DNA of 5,201 nucleotides from contig RFJH01000343.1 in assembly GCA_003694975.1 (NCBI GenBank), positions 1 through 5,201 on the forward strand. The letters run 5' to 3'. This document shows, piece after piece, positions 1 through 5,201 of the stretch. The translations under genes and the position numbers were made by a program. How positions within the stretch are numbered: position 1 is the first letter of the stretch; each line of letters begins with the position of its first letter. The notes under the pieces were generated by a model. That model saw only the letters and a list, made by a program, of their open reading frames with translations, made no database searches and was not told the origin of the DNA. The DNA is from Anaerolineae bacterium. GTDB lineage: Bacteria > Chloroflexota > Anaerolineae > Anaerolineales > Villigracilaceae.

Positions 1-1644
1 AGCAGTTCAGCGGTCATCACCATCCTGGCCATTTCCATCATCGCCGAGGGTCTACAACAAAGCGGCGTCACGTATCGTCTGGGTCAACGCATGAAACGCC
101 TGGCCGGACAGGGGGAAAGGCAACTCGTGACCGTGGTCATGCTGACCGGGGCGACGCTTTCACTCTTCATGAACAACATCGCGGCGGTGGCCGTCCTCTT
201 GCCTGCGACGATGGGCCTGGCGCGGCGACTGCGCGTGCCACCTTCCCGCCTCCTCATGCCCCTGGCCTACGGGGTCATTTCCGGCGGCATGGCAACCCTC
301 TTCACCACATCGAACCTGATCGCCAGCGGAGTCCTGCGCGATGCAGGCGTTCGTCCCTTCGGCGTGCTGGACTTCCTGCCGGTAGGATTGATGGCCGTCC
401 TCGGGACGGTGCTTTACATGCTCTTTCTGGGCCGACATCTGCTCCCCACGCGTCGACCGGCAGAGGAAATCTCGGCATTCCACCGCCAGCGCGAAGAGTT
501 GCTGCGCATGTACGGCATGGAGAAATCGTTGTGGGAAGTGCTCGTTCTACCCGGCTCGGCCATGGCCGGACTGAGCATCCGGGAGGGACGCTGGCGTACC
601 GTGCTGCGCCTGAACGTGCTCGGCATCTCCCGCGATGGGACGTTCCTCTCCGCCCCCGATGCAGAGACTCTTATCCGCGAAGGTGATGTGCTCCTCGTGC
701 AGGGAGAGCCATCGGAGGAGAAACTGCGCGACTACGGCCTGCGCCTGATGGAAAAGCCTTCTCCCCTCACCCAGGCCGCCGAGAGCGAATCCGCCCTGGC
801 CGAGGTCGTTCTCGCCCCGCACTCCGCCCTGGTCGGCAAGACATTGCGTGAGATTCACTTTCGCGAGAAGTTCAACCTGACCGTCCTGGCGTTATGGCGC
901 AACGGCAGGCCGATTCACATAGGATTTGCCAGTATGCCGCTTCAGGTCGGGGACGGGCTGCTGGTACAGGGTGCGGCGAGCAACCTGAGGATGCTCTATC
1001 GCGAACGAGATTTCATCATTCTGGAAGAGGACCCGGAGGCCATTCTCCGCCCGGCGAAGGCGCGCCTGGCGACGGTCATCGGTCTGACCACCCTCGCTAT
1101 CGCCATGTTCTCCCATTTTCCCATTGCGCTGGTCGCTCTGGGTGGGGCCATAGCGCTCATCCTGACCGGCTGCCTGAGCATGGACGACGCCTACCGCGCC
1201 ATCGAGTGGAAAGCCGTCTTCCTGATCGCGGGCATGTGGCCGCTCGGTACGGCCATTCAGACGAGCGGGCTGGGGGAGGCCATCGCGAGCGAACTGCTGA
1301 CTCTGGGACGAGGCGCCCATCCGCTTTACCTGGCGGCGATCCTGCTGGTCACGGCGATGATCCTGGCGAACCTCACCGCCGGTCAGGCCGCGGCGCCAAT
1401 CGTCCTGGCGCCTATCGGGTTGAGCCTGGCACGGGTCACCGGTGTCGATCCGCGCGCCCTCTTGATGGCCGTGGCGCTGGGATGCTCACTGGCATACCCC
1501 ACGCCGATCGGTCATCCGGTCAACGCAATCGTCATGGGGTCGGGAGGGTACACATTTCGGGATTTCCTGCGCGTTGGTTGGGCGCTCACCTTGCTCTTGA
1601 TCCCCCTGATCCTGCTCGGTCTGCACCTGTTTTGGGGGTTGTGA
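1..1644 (+). CDS. SLC13/DASS-family anion permease with two RCK_C domains (5'-truncated)
   Basis: Inner-membrane permease of the divalent anion:Na+ symporter (SLC13) type; relatives carry sulfate, dicarboxylates or similar anions, but the substrate cannot be read here. The frame is open from base 1, so the gene begins upstream; the ATG at 91 is internal. 547 residues are visible, and I estimate about 50 are missing compared with usual family length. Numbering from base 1: first transport repeat at about 1-150, with MNNIAAVAVLLP (58-69) and GGMATLFTTSNLI (95-107). Two soluble RCK_C/TrkA_C-like domains follow at about 172-250 and 262-342, each ending in a GDxLLVQG-like strand (GDVLLVQG, GDGLLVQG). 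The second membrane repeat runs from about 355 to the end, with EWKAVFLIAGMWPLG (402-416) and TPIGHPVNAIVMGSGGYTF (501-519). The RCK_C domains suggest control by a bound ligand. The expected Asn-rich loop of repeat two reads LTAGQAAAP, which is unusual. It ends 5 bases from a convergent gene. Family assignment is firm; substrate is unknown. Confidence 0.93.
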   Translation, partial: SSSAVITILAISIIAEGLQQSGVTYRLGQRMKRLAGQGERQLVTVVMLTGATLSLFMNNIAAVAVLLPATMGLARRLRVPPSRLLMPLAYGVISGGMATLFTTSNLIASGVLRDAGVRPFGVLDFLPVGLMAVLGTVLYMLFLGRHLLPTRRPAEEISAFHRQREELLRMYGMEKSLWEVLVLPGSAMAGLSIREGRWRTVLRLNVLGISRDGTFLSAPDAETLIREGDVLLVQGEPSEEKLRDYGLRLMEKPSPLTQAAESESALAEVVLAPHSALVGKTLREIHFREKFNLTVLALWRNGRPIHIGFASMPLQVGDGLLVQGAASNLRMLYRERDFIILEEDPEAILRPAKARLATVIGLTTLAIAMFSHFPIALVALGGAIALILTGCLSMDDAYRAIEWKAVFLIAGMWPLGTAIQTSGLGEAIASELLTLGRGAHPLYLAAILLVTAMILANLTAGQAAAPIVLAPIGLSLARVTGVDPRALLMAVALGCSLAYPTPIGHPVNAIVMGSGGYTFRDFLRVGWALTLLLIPLILLGLHLFWGL

Positions 1645-1649
1645 CCCCC
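1634..1649. terminator. Hairpin at the convergent gene junction, possible bidirectional terminator
   Basis: GGGGGT (1634-1639) pairs perfectly with ACCCCC (1644-1649) around a TGTG loop. The permease stop codon TGA (1642-1644) lies in the loop and descending arm, and the - strand gene's stop codon begins at 1650. There is no T-run after the stem on either strand, so it is not a canonical intrinsic terminator. The position between two convergent stop codons makes a transcription-ending or mRNA-3'-end-protecting role plausible. Confidence 0.4.
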
Positions 1650-2219
1650 TCAGTCCACGTCCGTTTCGTCATACGGCTCAGGGGGTTCGCGTAACCCCAG
1701 AAGGGCGGCCAATACATCCGGGGGGAGGTCAACTTCAGGCAGAGATGTCTCATACTTCTGGGCCGTCTCAGCCCGCTCGCGAAGGGAGCGCCATAAGAGT
1801 GCCCGTTCCCCGCTGCGCACTACGAGGTCGTGGAGAGTCTTGGCTGCGAGGAGGTACTCACCGGTGGTGTAAAGAAAGGTGAGACGCTTCCAACGTCCTG
1901 CCAGGATGGGCCGCGGGAGACGCTCGAGGGCGCCGATCTGGATTTTGTAATATTCTTCATGGGCGCGGGGGTGATCCATCTCGTCGCGCAAGAGTTCGGC
2001 GCGGGTGGTCAGTTCGTGCCCCAGCACCGGCGCGACGTATTCGATACGTCCGCCGCGCTCGCCGAAGGAGGAGGGCTGGTAAAAGGCCAGGTAGTCCACC
2101 GCAATCACCTTCGGAGCGGTGCGCAGGGGGATGCGATACCAGCCCAGGATGCGGGCGATCTCCAGGTCACGTGGACGCGGCAAAATGCAGACGAGGACCA
2201 GATCGGTATCGTGCACCAT
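1650..2219 (-). CDS. Conserved-looking hypothetical protein, 189 aa
   Basis: I do not recognise a named family, though the sequence looks like a conserved soluble protein. It has no signal peptide or membrane segment. From the ATG at 2219: a hydrophobic strand (LVLVCILPRP, 7-16), the stretch RDLEIARILGWYRIPLR (17-33), VIAVDYLAFYQ (38-48), RIEYVAPV (58-65), a charged segment with HELTTR (68-73) and EEYYKIQIG (88-96), then RWKRLTFLYTTGEYLLAA (109-126). The tail is acidic and proline-rich (about 160-189). The mix of short strands, a conserved-looking Trp/Tyr and a YYKIQIG strand recalls small PUA/EVE-like beta-barrels, but that is only an impression. The start is uncertain. A TTG at 2237 gives 6 more residues and has no ribosome site. 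ATG 2219 has AAGGA only 1 base upstream, and the adjacent GTG at 2216 has it at 4 bases. Translation may be leaderless from 2219. It runs convergent with the permease and divergent from the lipoprotein cluster. Confidence 0.8.
   Translation of the reverse strand: MVHDTDLVLVCILPRPRDLEIARILGWYRIPLRTAPKVIAVDYLAFYQPSSFGERGGRIEYVAPVLGHELTTRAELLRDEMDHPRAHEEYYKIQIGALERLPRPILAGRWKRLTFLYTTGEYLLAAKTLHDLVVRSGERALLWRSLRERAETAQKYETSLPEVDLPPDVLAALLGLREPPEPYDETDVD
1682..1698. other. Second short inverted repeat, inside the - strand gene
   Basis: GGGGTT (1682-1687) and AACCCC (1693-1698) form a 6-bp stem around a CGCGT loop, 32 bases past the junction hairpin and built from the same GGGGGTT word. It lies in coding sequence for the acidic, proline-rich tail of the - strand protein. 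It lies just beyond the permease's 3' end, so permease read-through RNA would contain both hairpins in a row. It could be a coincidence of Gly/Pro/Leu codons. Confidence 0.3.
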
Positions 2220-2254
2220 GTCCTTATCATATCGCAAAACGTTCGCTGCGGAAA
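2220..2254 (-). promoter_or_regulatory. Candidate promoter for the - strand hypothetical gene (possibly leaderless)
   Basis: On the - strand, TATGAT (2231-2226) matches the sigma-70 -10 consensus at 5 of 6 bases. It is followed by 6 bases and then the ATG at 2219, so transcription would begin at or next to the start codon. The hexamer 17 bases upstream, TTTCCG (2254-2249), is a poor -35. The AAGGA between the -10 box and the ATG lies too near the ATG to act as a normal ribosome site. Sequence-only call. Confidence 0.3.
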
Positions 2255-2406
2255 CACATTTTGGCGGTATTTCGCCCTCTCCCGATGAACGATAGCGACA
2301 TCAGACGAACACCACTAAGATACACTGCAATTGCCTACAACTCTCCGGTAACGAAACCACCGGTAGAGGACTCGTTCACACCATCACAACCAAACTGGAG
2401 AGAACC
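2238..2406. other. Divergent intergenic region ahead of the lipoprotein/peptidase cluster
   Basis: About 170 bases, AT-richer than the left block, with no credible gene. It must hold the promoter of the + strand cluster, but I find no strong -35/-10 pair. TAAGAT (2316-2321) is a weak -10 candidate without a convincing -35. CCGGT (2345-2349) and ACCGG (2359-2363) form a small inverted repeat with a 9-base spacer, and CCGGTA is also directly repeated at 2345 and 2360, 15 bases apart. That could be an operator but is short enough to arise by chance. Confidence 0.4.
2397..2401 (+). promoter_or_regulatory. Ribosome binding site of lipoprotein A
   Basis: GGAGA, 5 bases before the ATG at 2407. It fixes this ATG as the start and agrees with the signal peptide that begins there. 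Confidence 0.75.
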
Positions 2407-3066
2407 ATGAAACGACGAACGGCTTTCACCATCCTTTCCCTTTCTTTCGCTCTTGTTACCACTCTGGCATGCAGCATGCCTCTGTTGATGCCACCAACCC
2501 CCACACCAACGCCTCCTCCTACTCTTACCCCAACGCTTACTCTTGTGGAAGAAGGGATTACCATCCCCCTTGATCTCGCCAATAGCGGCAGTCTATGCCC
2601 AAAATACACTGTCAGTGAAGATACCGGCGGTCCGCCCAGTTACATTGGGGAACGCGACGACTACGACTGCGAAGGCTTCTGGACCTTCAATCTGCAACAG
2701 ATTCCCGCCCGAGCCAAGATTATTTCCGCCACTTTCATTCCCGGCACGTGTACAAAAAATGGCAAGCCGTTTACTGAAGGCCAGGGCACGATGATGTTCG
2801 CTGTCGTCTCGGTTGGCACGCTCACAGTGGCCGATTATGGAGACTTCGGCATAGATGGCATCAGCCTGGCCGATAACTTAACCGATTGCCCTTCTTCCTT
2901 TGACGTCACACGTCCCCTGGCTACCTATCTCAACAAAGGCAAAGACCGCTTCCAAATACGCGCCCATCTGCTAGGAAGTTTTTTTGGGAACGGGAGAAGC
3001 GATTACGTTTCTTACCGTGGAGGAGAACCTTCTGTGCTCATCGTCCGCTATCAGATTTATCGCTAG
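2407..3066 (+). CDS. Lipoprotein A, secreted beta-sandwich-like protein
   Basis: Probable exported lipid-anchored protein of 219 residues. The signal peptide is basic (MKRR), then hydrophobic, ending in TTLAC with Cys22 as the lipidation site; Thr at -3 is tolerated but not ideal. A low-complexity Thr/Pro linker (about 29-45) lifts the domain off the membrane. The rest (about 50-219) resembles DNRLRE/CBM96-like jelly-roll modules: FNLQQIPARAKIISATF (94-110), a VDVT-like FDVTRPLATYL (165-175), FQIRA (182-186), and a closing EPSVLIVRYQI strand (207-217). The resemblance is by pattern, not by search. Four Cys in the mature domain (64, 88, 115, 161) could form two disulfides, which fits an extracytoplasmic location. 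No catalytic motif is visible, so a binding or structural role is more likely than an enzyme. A second lipoprotein gene follows after 28 bases, so the two are probably co-transcribed. Confidence 0.85.
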   Translation: MKRRTAFTILSLSFALVTTLACSMPLLMPPTPTPTPPPTLTPTLTLVEEGITIPLDLANSGSLCPKYTVSEDTGGPPSYIGERDDYDCEGFWTFNLQQIPARAKIISATFIPGTCTKNGKPFTEGQGTMMFAVVSVGTLTVADYGDFGIDGISLADNLTDCPSSFDVTRPLATYLNKGKDRFQIRAHLLGSFFGNGRSDYVSYRGGEPSVLIVRYQIYR

Positions 3067-3094
3067 AGCACCAACCTTCCACAGCAACACCTCG

Positions 3095-3607
3095 ATGAAA
3101 ACACTGGCCACCCCCTTGCTATTTGCACTTGCACTGGTGCTGACAGCCTGTCGGACAGCGGTACCCGCGACCGGCACTTCCTCGCTGCCCGATACTGCCG
3201 AACCACCGGAGACACCGACGCCCAGCCCCCCTACGCCGACGCCCAACTACGCCTGGAGCAACGCCGAGACGTTCGAGGTCGAACTCGGACAGGCCTTCGG
3301 TCTACGCGCCGACCAAACGGCCTCCATCCCCTCGGAAGGCCTCGCCATCCTCCATATCGTAAACATCGAGTTCAAGTGCCCCTCCGACCCCCAAGTCTCT
3401 TGCGAGGTGCCATTGATTGCCACGGATTATTTTCAGGTCTCTCAGGGAGGGAAGATCCTGGATACACAACCTTGGGAAGAGGAAATGGTCTTCGGCGATT
3501 ACATGCTGAAAACGATTGCTCACTACGAGGGCTATGATTACGAAAATCACAATTTTGAAATTGTGCTGACAGTCGAACGGCGAGAAACCATTAACAATAC
3601 GCCTTGA
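3095..3607 (+). CDS. Lipoprotein B, small Cys-pair domain
   Basis: 170-residue lipoprotein. The ATG at 3095 is chosen because a clean lipoprotein signal starts there: MKT, a Leu/Ala-rich core, then the lipobox LTAC with Cys19. The frame is open further upstream (an ATG at 2984), but that would bury the signal peptide and overlap lipoprotein A. No clear ribosome site precedes 3095, so translation may depend on read-on from lipoprotein A, which ends 28 bases before. A Thr/Pro linker (about 36-50) leads to a domain of about 120 residues. FGLRADQTASI (68-78) and the KCPSDPQVSC segment (94-103; Cys95 and Cys103) resemble a small secreted domain of many bacterial lipoproteins with an F.L..GQ.A.I ... 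DSRCPSDVxC pattern. I know no function for it. FEIVLTV (154-160) looks like its last strand. Base composition changes sharply within the gene, from very GC-rich in the linker to AT-richer at the 3' end. Confidence 0.82.
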   Translation: MKTLATPLLFALALVLTACRTAVPATGTSSLPDTAEPPETPTPSPPTPTPNYAWSNAETFEVELGQAFGLRADQTASIPSEGLAILHIVNIEFKCPSDPQVSCEVPLIATDYFQVSQGGKILDTQPWEEEMVFGDYMLKTIAHYEGYDYENHNFEIVLTVERRETINNTP

Positions 3608-3685
3608 ACATCGTGCCACCATATAGTGCCGGGCAACTTCAACATTAATGATAAACATCGCGCACAAACGGTTCGAGGAGAAACG
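3608..3685 (+). other. Intergenic gap between lipoprotein B and the peptidase pair
   Basis: 78 bases, the largest gap inside the + strand cluster and long enough to carry its own promoter. TATAGT (3622-3627) matches the -10 consensus at 5 of 6 bases. The nearest -35-like word, TTGAAC (3604-3609), is only 12 bases away, too close for a standard promoter. No hairpin with a T-run follows lipoprotein B, so read-through into the peptidase pair is possible. Confidence 0.3.
3675..3680 (+). promoter_or_regulatory. Ribosome binding site of the 141-residue protein
   Basis: GAGGAG, 5 bases before the ATG at 3686. It decides in favour of this ATG over an in-frame ATG 20 codons upstream at 3626, which lacks any ribosome site. 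Confidence 0.75.
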
Positions 3686-4111
3686 ATGAAAAACCATCCA
3701 CTCTCACCCTCATTGAGACTTATTTTCAAGTATCAAGGCGAGGAATTAGAACTGACAACCTGGGAGCGAGTCAGGATGGTATCCCCGCCATCTGATCCCT
3801 TCCCAGCCACCAGGAACGAGACAGGGTTCTGGTATGAACTACGAGATGCATTCGATCATCCTATCTACCGACGGATAATCCAGAATCCAATACAGACAGC
3901 CGCTGAAGTCCGCTCAGATCATCCAGAGCACCATCTCGTCTGGCGAGAAATCAGGGAGCCTGGCGGAATCTTTACTTTGTTGATTCCCGCTCTCGATCAA
4001 GCATGCACACTGATTCTCTTTAGCAGCCCACCAGGGCTGCGAGGGAAAGCACAGGCAGCAAGAGAAATAGCGCGCTTCGACCTCACCAGTATCACGCAGG
4101 GAGGGGAATAG
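3686..4111 (+). CDS. Conserved-looking 141-aa partner protein encoded next to the M64 peptidase
   Basis: Soluble protein without signal peptide or membrane segment. I know no named family. Visible blocks: an N-terminal strand pair (LRLIFKYQGEELEL, 10-23), an SPPSDP turn (33-38), TGFWYELRDAFDHPIYRRII (46-65), then NPI...AEVRSDHPE (67-81), a closing GIFTLLIPAL (94-103), and TLILFSSPP (108-116). This reads as a compact, mostly beta domain. My recollection, unverified, is that similar proteins with the FWYELRD...IYRR pattern occur beside M64 peptidases in other bacteria. The stop codon lies 3 bases before the peptidase ATG, and the peptidase ribosome site lies in the last codons of this gene, so the two are translationally coupled. 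Possible roles are an inhibitor, a folding partner or an accessory binding subunit of the peptidase; none is shown by sequence. Only one Cys (107), in keeping with a cytosolic protein. Confidence 0.85.
   Translation: MKNHPLSPSLRLIFKYQGEELELTTWERVRMVSPPSDPFPATRNETGFWYELRDAFDHPIYRRIIQNPIQTAAEVRSDHPEHHLVWREIREPGGIFTLLIPALDQACTLILFSSPPGLRGKAQAAREIARFDLTSITQGGE
4100..4104 (+). promoter_or_regulatory. Ribosome binding site of the M64 peptidase, inside the upstream gene
   Basis: GGAGG with a 10-base spacer to the ATG at 4115, within the purine-rich run GGGAGGGGAATAGG. It overlaps the last codons of the 141-residue gene, which points to translational coupling. The spacer is at the long end of normal. 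Confidence 0.6.
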
Positions 4112-4114
4112 GTT

Positions 4115-5182
4115 ATGAGCACCTCCGACGGAACTGTGATCAAGGCTGTCAAAATCGTGGATCATGGATCGCCAGAGCAGCGTTTTAACATCGTCCTCGT
4201 GGCGGAAGGATACCAAAAAAGCGAACTTCCCCGATTCGCGAAAGATGCGCAACATTTCACGAAGCATCTCTTTGGCACATCTCCCTTCGATGACTTGCAA
4301 TGCGCGATCAACGTTTACCGCATTGATGTTGCATCAAAAGAGAGTGGCGCAGATGACCCCAAAACAACCGAGTGTACAGCAGGCACCGGAAAAACCGCAG
4401 CCACCTATTTTGATGCGACCTTCTGCACCGGTGGAATCCGACGCCTGATGAGCGTGAACCAGACCGCAGTGCTCAAAGTAGTTAAAGCCTATGTGCCTCA
4501 ATGGCATCTAATCCTGGTCATTGTCAACTCTTCCATCTGGGGAGGTGCCGGTGGTTCTATCGCAATCACCACTACGGCCAGCGGTTGGGAGGATATCAGT
4601 ATTCACGAGATGGGACACTCTGCATTCGGCCTGGCTGATGAATATGATTACTGGGCAGGATGTGGCACAGATACAAACAACGACAAATACTCAGGAGGAG
4701 AACCTTCCGCTCCAAACGTCACGACCAAGACAGATCGCTCAACCCTGAAATGGAAAGATCTTGTGCTCCAAACCACGTCCCTACCCACAACAACGAATAA
4801 AGATTGTTCACAATGTGATACTCAACCAAGCCCGGTACCGGTCGGCACTGTCGGCGCGTTTGAAGGCGCAGCGTACTATCACTGCGCTATTTACCGACCC
4901 CAGTACACTTGCAAAATGCGTTCAACGGACAAACCATTTTGCGCGGTGTGTCAGCGGCGTATCCGACAGACCCTGTCCCCCTACCTGGCAGATTGTTACG
5001 CCCCGGTTTTTGAAAAAAAGATTGGCTTGCTCTGTGCCCTTCAAATGATAATCTACATCCTCATCACTATTGCTCTGCTGCCCTTCGCATTATTTCCCCC
5101 GGTTCGCTGCATCATCAAAAAATTGCTGTTCCGAATCCAACACTGTCCTACCGGCAATAGCGACCCGTGCATTGAGTTGTAA
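4115..5182 (+). CDS. M64-family metallopeptidase (IgA-peptidase-like) with C-terminal hydrophobic tail
   Basis: Zinc metallopeptidase of 355 residues, complete. The family is named after a clostridial IgA-cleaving enzyme; the substrate here is unknown. The N-terminal block FNIVLVAEGYQ (24-34) and then FDDLQCAINVYRIDVASKESGAD (58-80) are typical of M64. The active site is HEMGH (164-168; zinc ligands His164 and His168, catalytic Glu165), followed by FGLADEY (171-177), where Asp175 or Glu176 probably completes the metal site. A C-terminal signature YRPQYTCKMRS...FCAVCQRRI (260-283) matches the family's usual end. Beyond it lies an extra tail: a hydrophobic segment (about 303-330), then RCIIKKLLFR (331-340) and a short Cys-containing end. 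No signal peptide is visible at the N-terminus, so how or whether it leaves the cytosol is unclear. It has 15 Cys, including two CxxC pairs (231/234, 276/279). The upstream 141-residue gene is coupled to it. Family is firm; location and target are open. Confidence 0.93.
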   Translation: MSTSDGTVIKAVKIVDHGSPEQRFNIVLVAEGYQKSELPRFAKDAQHFTKHLFGTSPFDDLQCAINVYRIDVASKESGADDPKTTECTAGTGKTAATYFDATFCTGGIRRLMSVNQTAVLKVVKAYVPQWHLILVIVNSSIWGGAGGSIAITTTASGWEDISIHEMGHSAFGLADEYDYWAGCGTDTNNDKYSGGEPSAPNVTTKTDRSTLKWKDLVLQTTSLPTTTNKDCSQCDTQPSPVPVGTVGAFEGAAYYHCAIYRPQYTCKMRSTDKPFCAVCQRRIRQTLSPYLADCYAPVFEKKIGLLCALQMIIYILITIALLPFALFPPVRCIIKKLLFRIQHCPTGNSDPCIEL

Positions 5183-5201
5183 CACCAGGTCAACGCCCCC
5201 T

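Noticed and set aside
894..1694. 266-residue + strand open frame inside the permease, and a 142-residue - strand frame at 892-1320
   Set aside because: Both lie inside a gene with clear family motifs in another frame. Their Arg/Gly/Ser-rich low-complexity translations are what off-frame reading of GC-rich coding DNA produces.
1830..2288. 152-residue + strand open frame opposite the - strand hypothetical gene
   Set aside because: The - strand reading has hydrophobic/charged blocks typical of a folded protein, while this one does not and has no ribosome site.
2490..2546. Short tandem repeat rich in ACNCC/CCNAC units
   Set aside because: This is the codon pattern of the Thr/Pro linker of lipoprotein A; units are irregular and in frame, so it is not a CRISPR or satellite array.
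2984..3094. N-terminal extension of lipoprotein B from the ATG at 2984
   Set aside because: It would overlap lipoprotein A by more than 80 bases and place 37 residues before a clean lipoprotein signal peptide that starts at 3095.
3604..3627. TTGAAC ... TATAGT as a promoter before the peptidase pair
   Set aside because: The spacer is 12 bases, too short for a standard sigma-70 promoter, so it is noted in the intergenic entry but not called as a promoter.
3914..4300. 128-residue - strand open frame across the 141-aa gene and peptidase start
   Set aside because: It runs through two well-supported + strand genes, including conserved M64 residues, and has no sign of being coding.
5168..5179. C-terminal CIEL resembling a CaaX prenylation motif
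   Set aside because: Prenylation of this kind is not expected in a free-living bacterium of this type, and one four-residue match at a Cys-rich end is weak.

Overview
This 5.2 kb chromosomal fragment looks like it comes from a Chloroflexota bacterium, most likely Anaerolineae-like. That placement is an inference. It rests on two adjacent lipoproteins whose mature N-termini carry Thr/Pro linkers (PTPTP type), a habit very common in that phylum, and on the style of the SLC13/RCK permease and the conserved hypothetical protein beside it. I see no rRNA, tRNA, CRISPR array, transposase or phage gene.

Layout. (1) Positions 1-1644, + strand: the 3' part of an SLC13/DASS-type anion permease with two RCK_C (TrkA_C) regulatory domains, cut off at the left edge. 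(2) Positions 1650-2219, - strand: a conserved-looking cytosolic protein of unknown function, convergent with the permease. Only 5 bases separate the two stop codons, and a perfect 6-bp hairpin sits on the junction. (3) Positions 2220-2406: a divergent intergenic region that should hold the promoters for the - strand gene and the + strand cluster. (4) Positions 2407-5182, + strand: four genes in tandem, namely lipoprotein A (probable beta-sandwich), lipoprotein B (small Cys-containing domain), a 141-residue protein, and a peptidase of family M64 (IgA-peptidase-like, HEMGH with a downstream LADEY block). The last two are only 3 bases apart and are surely co-expressed.

The left block is GC-rich (62% in a hand count of 1201-1260). 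The peptidase end is near 50% (hand count of 4141-4200), so the right block may have a different history.

The most interesting part is the 141-residue protein plus M64 peptidase pair. The peptidase has no visible signal peptide but ends in a hydrophobic segment followed by a basic, Cys-containing tail. Its partner looks like a compact beta-rich domain that could bind, inhibit or chaperone it. With the two upstream lipoproteins this may be a cell-envelope proteolysis cassette, but that grouping rests on gene order alone.
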